Below are positions 33,254-34,955 of a stretch of DNA of 34,955 bases, in pieces. Source of the DNA: Candidatus Adlerbacteria bacterium. GTDB lineage: Bacteria; Patescibacteriota; Minisyncoccia; Phycocordibacterales; SBAW01. The position numbers were made by a program, and so were the translations under genes. The stretch is taken from NCBI GenBank assembly GCA_903819895.1, contig CAIJFH010000024.1, forward strand, positions 1 through 34,955, read 5' to 3'. Positions within the stretch are counted from its first letter, which is position 1. Each line of letters starts with the position of its first letter. Under the pieces are notes generated by a model. It saw only the letters and a list, made by a program, of their open reading frames with translations. It had not been told where the DNA came from and made no database searches.

Positions 33254-33910
33254 ATGCAGGCCACTCATCGCGGCATTGTCGGGGAGATAGAGCAGCGCCG
33301 CGGCATGTTCGCGCTGGCGTTTGTTGCTTTTTTTGTTGTGTCCTACGCGTTCCTCTTTGCGGTGGGCGCGACACCCGACCCCGCGGGCACCACCGCTGGC
33401 ACGGGCGACACCTCGGCCGCTGCGCCACAAGATGCGGCATACACCGTGCCCGCGCAGCCGACAACACCCGAGCAGCCAACGCGCATCGTTGCTAAAAGTA
33501 TCAACCTCGATGTGTCGGTCGCCAACCCAGCGTCGACCGACATCGACGCGCTCGACCAAACACTGCTCACCGGCGCGGCGCGCTACCCGACCTCGGCACT
33601 GCTTGGGGTCGACGGCACCGTGCTGCTCTTTGGGCACTCTAGCTACCTGCCCATCGTGCACAACCAGGCATACAAAACATTTGATGGTATCCAAAATCTC
33701 AAAACAGGCGACATCATCAGCGTCTACTCTGCCGCGCACGAGTACCAATACCAAGTGACCAGCGTGCGCATCGCCGACGCGACCCAGGATGTAATCGACC
33801 TCTCGCAGAGTGGCCGCCATCTCACCTTGGTCACCTGCGACTCGTTCGCCTCCAAGCAACACCGCTTTGTCGTCACCGCGGACCTCGCCGCCACGTTTGG
33901 GGCTAATTAG
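33254..33910 (+). CDS. sortase family transpeptidase
   Basis: 218 aa. An N-terminal membrane helix (about 17-38) and a Pro/Thr/Ala-rich linker lead to a sortase domain. The catalytic triad is visible: His128 in F-G-H-S-S, Cys195 in T-L-V-T-C-D and Arg204 in Q-H-R-F-V-V. Sortases cut a sorting signal and join the protein to an amino group on the envelope. No sorting-signal protein is seen in this window, so the substrate lies elsewhere or is unusual. The start is set by the promoter; the longer frame from 33158 runs through it. Confidence 0.92.
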   Translation: MQATHRGIVGEIEQRRGMFALAFVAFFVVSYAFLFAVGATPDPAGTTAGTGDTSAAAPQDAAYTVPAQPTTPEQPTRIVAKSINLDVSVANPASTDIDALDQTLLTGAARYPTSALLGVDGTVLLFGHSSYLPIVHNQAYKTFDGIQNLKTGDIISVYSAAHEYQYQVTSVRIADATQDVIDLSQSGRHLTLVTCDSFASKQHRFVVTADLAATFGAN

Positions 33911-33930
33911 GTAAGCGCAACAAAGCGCAT

Positions 33931-33958
33931 TTGACAAATCGCACTTTTACTATATACT
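33931..33958 (+). promoter_or_regulatory. strong promoter of the two-gene unit at 34062
   Basis: TTGACA (33931-33936) and TATACT (33953-33958) are 16 nt apart. It is among the best consensus promoters in the window. The leader would be about 97 nt. Confidence 0.75.
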
Positions 33959-33969
33959 GCGCCGCAGCA

Positions 33970-34015
33970 ATTTGTGCGTGTATTGTCCAATTCAACTTGG
34001 TTGACACGCACAAAT
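33970..34015 (+). promoter_or_regulatory. large 5' leader hairpin
   Basis: ATTTGTGCGTGT (33970-33981) and ACACGCACAAAT (34004-34015) form a perfect 12-bp stem with a 22-nt loop that holds a smaller CCAA/TTGG stem. It starts about 5 nt after the predicted +1 and ends 33 nt before the Shine-Dalgarno. It could be a regulatory leader, an mRNA stabiliser or an operator. Confidence 0.6.
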
Positions 34016-34061
34016 GCACATTCAAACAGAGGTCAGTGGCCTCAAGAGAAGGGATAGAGAA

Positions 34062-34415
34062 ATGAGTAGCGGACATGGCGGACATGATGCGCATGGCGGA
34101 GGCGATGGAGTTCCTGGATGGGTAAAAGTCCCTGCGGGGATTCTCCTGTTTGTCTTTGTTATTTTCTACCTAATCCCCGCGACTATTGCATCGGTAACGA
34201 CCAGTATGATTCGTGGAAATCTTGGCTTGCCGCCCATTGGATATGTTGCCCCCGCAGCGCCACAGCAAAGATATGTTCCACCTCAACAACCTGTGGCAAC
34301 AAATGCGGGACAGGGTGGGGTGGCGGTGGAGTCGGCAACCGCATCGGCGGCGTGCAAGTATCACTTACCGGCCGGTTCCAATGGCACTCTGTATGTTGGA
34401 GGAAGAAAATGCTGA
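34062..34415 (+). CDS. small membrane protein with Gly/His N-terminus and Pro-rich tail
   Basis: 117 aa, no known family. The start at 34062 follows AAGGG by 8 nt; the earlier in-frame ATG at 34014 lies inside the leader hairpin. A Gly/His-rich N-terminus (H-G-G-H-D-A-H-G-G-G) precedes one membrane helix (about 23-46), and a Pro/Gln/Ala-rich part ends with two Cys (A-C-K-Y-H and the final C). The stop overlaps the next gene's start by 7 nt, so the two are translated together. Composition is more AT-rich than the core genes. Confidence 0.65.
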   Translation: MSSGHGGHDAHGGGDGVPGWVKVPAGILLFVFVIFYLIPATIASVTTSMIRGNLGLPPIGYVAPAAPQQRYVPPQQPVATNAGQGGVAVESATASAACKYHLPAGSNGTLYVGGRKC

Positions 34416-34732
34416 GAATTCTGCTGGCGCTGCCTTTTTTGCTCGCACTGTCTGCGTGCGGGATGTCTGGAGGGGTGTGCTTGCTTTGTGGGTATGGGGC
34501 ACGAACGGTCACTACAACCGTGGCTGTACAATATGCCCACCCAGCACCTCCCGTGTCCGAAGAAAGAATGCGTGAGGATGTAGATTCGTATTATGGTGGT
34601 CACACTCCTGATAATGTTCTTGTGTCCACCGGACATCAGGGGCTAGGTTCACTTCTCCCTGATGGTTGCCATTGGACGACCGAGCCGTTTGGCATGCCAA
34701 ATGGAGAGGCGAGGAAATTTGAGTGTCCGTAG
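34409..34732 (+). CDS. small lipoprotein
   Basis: 107 aa. A short signal peptide ends with the lipobox L-S-A-C (Cys17 or so), so the mature protein would be lipid-anchored. The rest includes C-L-L-C, a Pro-rich patch and two further Cys near the end. No family is recognised. A strong Shine-Dalgarno (GGAGGA, 34398-34403) lies 5 nt before the ATG. It shares a transcript with the preceding membrane protein and may work with it at the cell surface. Confidence 0.7.
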   Translation: MLRILLALPFLLALSACGMSGGVCLLCGYGARTVTTTVAVQYAHPAPPVSEERMREDVDSYYGGHTPDNVLVSTGHQGLGSLLPDGCHWTTEPFGMPNGEARKFECP

Positions 34733-34747
34733 TATTTCGTTCTAAAC

Positions 34748-34796
34748 TGGCGCAGGAAAGTCGGTCCAAACCCGACACCTGCGCCACAATTGTTTA
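34748..34796 (+). terminator. stem-loop terminator after the lipoprotein gene
   Basis: TGGCGCAGG (34748-34756) and CCTGCGCCA (34778-34786) form a 9-bp stem; inside it GTCGG (34760-34764) pairs with CCGAC (34772-34776). It is followed by CAATTGTTTAT, a weak T-rich tail. Confidence 0.65.
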
Positions 34797-34824
34797 TATG
34801 CAGCGAAACCGCGCCGTTTTGTAA

Positions 34825-34955
34825 TCAAGAGCTTCGCACCACTTCCGAAGGAGTTTTGAGATTAATGCCCAGATGTAATCGTTCGTCGTTGTAGTACGCA
34901 AGGTATTTCTTCAGTGCTCGATTGATCGTGCGCACATTGGGCGGCAGTCGATCAA
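34825..34955 (-). CDS. integrase-core (DDE) transposase, C-terminal tail (partial)
   Basis: The minus-strand frame enters from the right edge and stops at 34825-34827 (first complete codon at 34953), giving 42 residues. It reads R-A-L-K-K-Y-L-A-Y-Y-N-D-E-R-L-H-L-G and then L-K-T-P-S-E-V-V, the typical end of IS3/IS481-type integrase-core transposases (Y-N-x-x-R-x-H, then K-T-P-x-E). The catalytic part is outside the window, so family and activity cannot be decided. The flank at 34797-34824 may hold the IS end. Confidence 0.75.
   Translation of the reverse strand, partial: DRLPPNVRTINRALKKYLAYYNDERLHLGINLKTPSEVVRSS

Overview
The window looks like a stretch of a Patescibacteria (Candidate Phyla Radiation) chromosome, most likely Parcubacteria-like. 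This is inferred from gene content and style: a compact, GC-biased, single-copy housekeeping set; a split transketolase beside rpiB, rpe, gap and a class II aldolase; small membrane-anchored proteins of types common in that group; shortened PheRS subunits; and almost no biosynthesis. TGA acts as a normal stop (for example rpiB and ccdA), so the Gracilibacteria/SR1 code is not used. No rRNA or marker-gene search could be run, so the placement is an inference.

Layout: 1-92 is the tail of an IS30-type transposase. 254-472 is a small SD-led gene with its own terminator, then an orphan ATP-grasp ligase, secA and a small membrane protein. 4597-5628 (minus) is an isolated KAS III-like enzyme. 5778-8998 holds a membrane histidine kinase, a CheY-like regulator, CcdA and a YvlD/holin-like protein, followed by obgE, gatB and a membrane-anchored HTH protein. 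12145-18335 is a central carbon block: gap, rpiB, rpe, both transketolase halves, a PfkB kinase and class II aldolase. After a possible RelE-like protein and a structured intergenic region come rplY, a lytic transglycosylase, rpmE, prfA, rpsB, tsf and tRNA-Thr. Next are a membrane thioredoxin-like protein, a GT2 glycosyltransferase, pheS/pheT, an unknown SD-led gene, gyrB, and a divergent surface-protein/sortase pair. The right end has a small membrane protein plus lipoprotein operon and the tail of a DDE integrase-type transposase.

The most striking signal is in the promoters. About seventeen genes have an extended or TATACT-like -10 box ending only 5-10 nt before the start codon, which predicts leaderless mRNAs. 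One perfect 10-bp palindrome (17413-17422) serves as the -10 of two divergent leaderless genes. By contrast, five accessory genes (254, 5628 minus, 29678 minus, 34062, 34409) have clear Shine-Dalgarno sequences, and the four that start a transcript have hairpin-bearing 5' leaders and a terminator at the end of the unit. The window therefore appears to mix two mRNA architectures: resident leaderless genes and self-contained SD-led cassettes.

Functionally, the carbon block can interconvert pentose phosphates, fructose-6-P and glyceraldehyde-3-P and feed lower glycolysis. CcdA plus the membrane thioredoxin-like protein could form an extracytoplasmic thiol system. GT2, transglycosylase, sortase and surface proteins build or remodel the envelope. 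The rest is translation, secretion and replication machinery.
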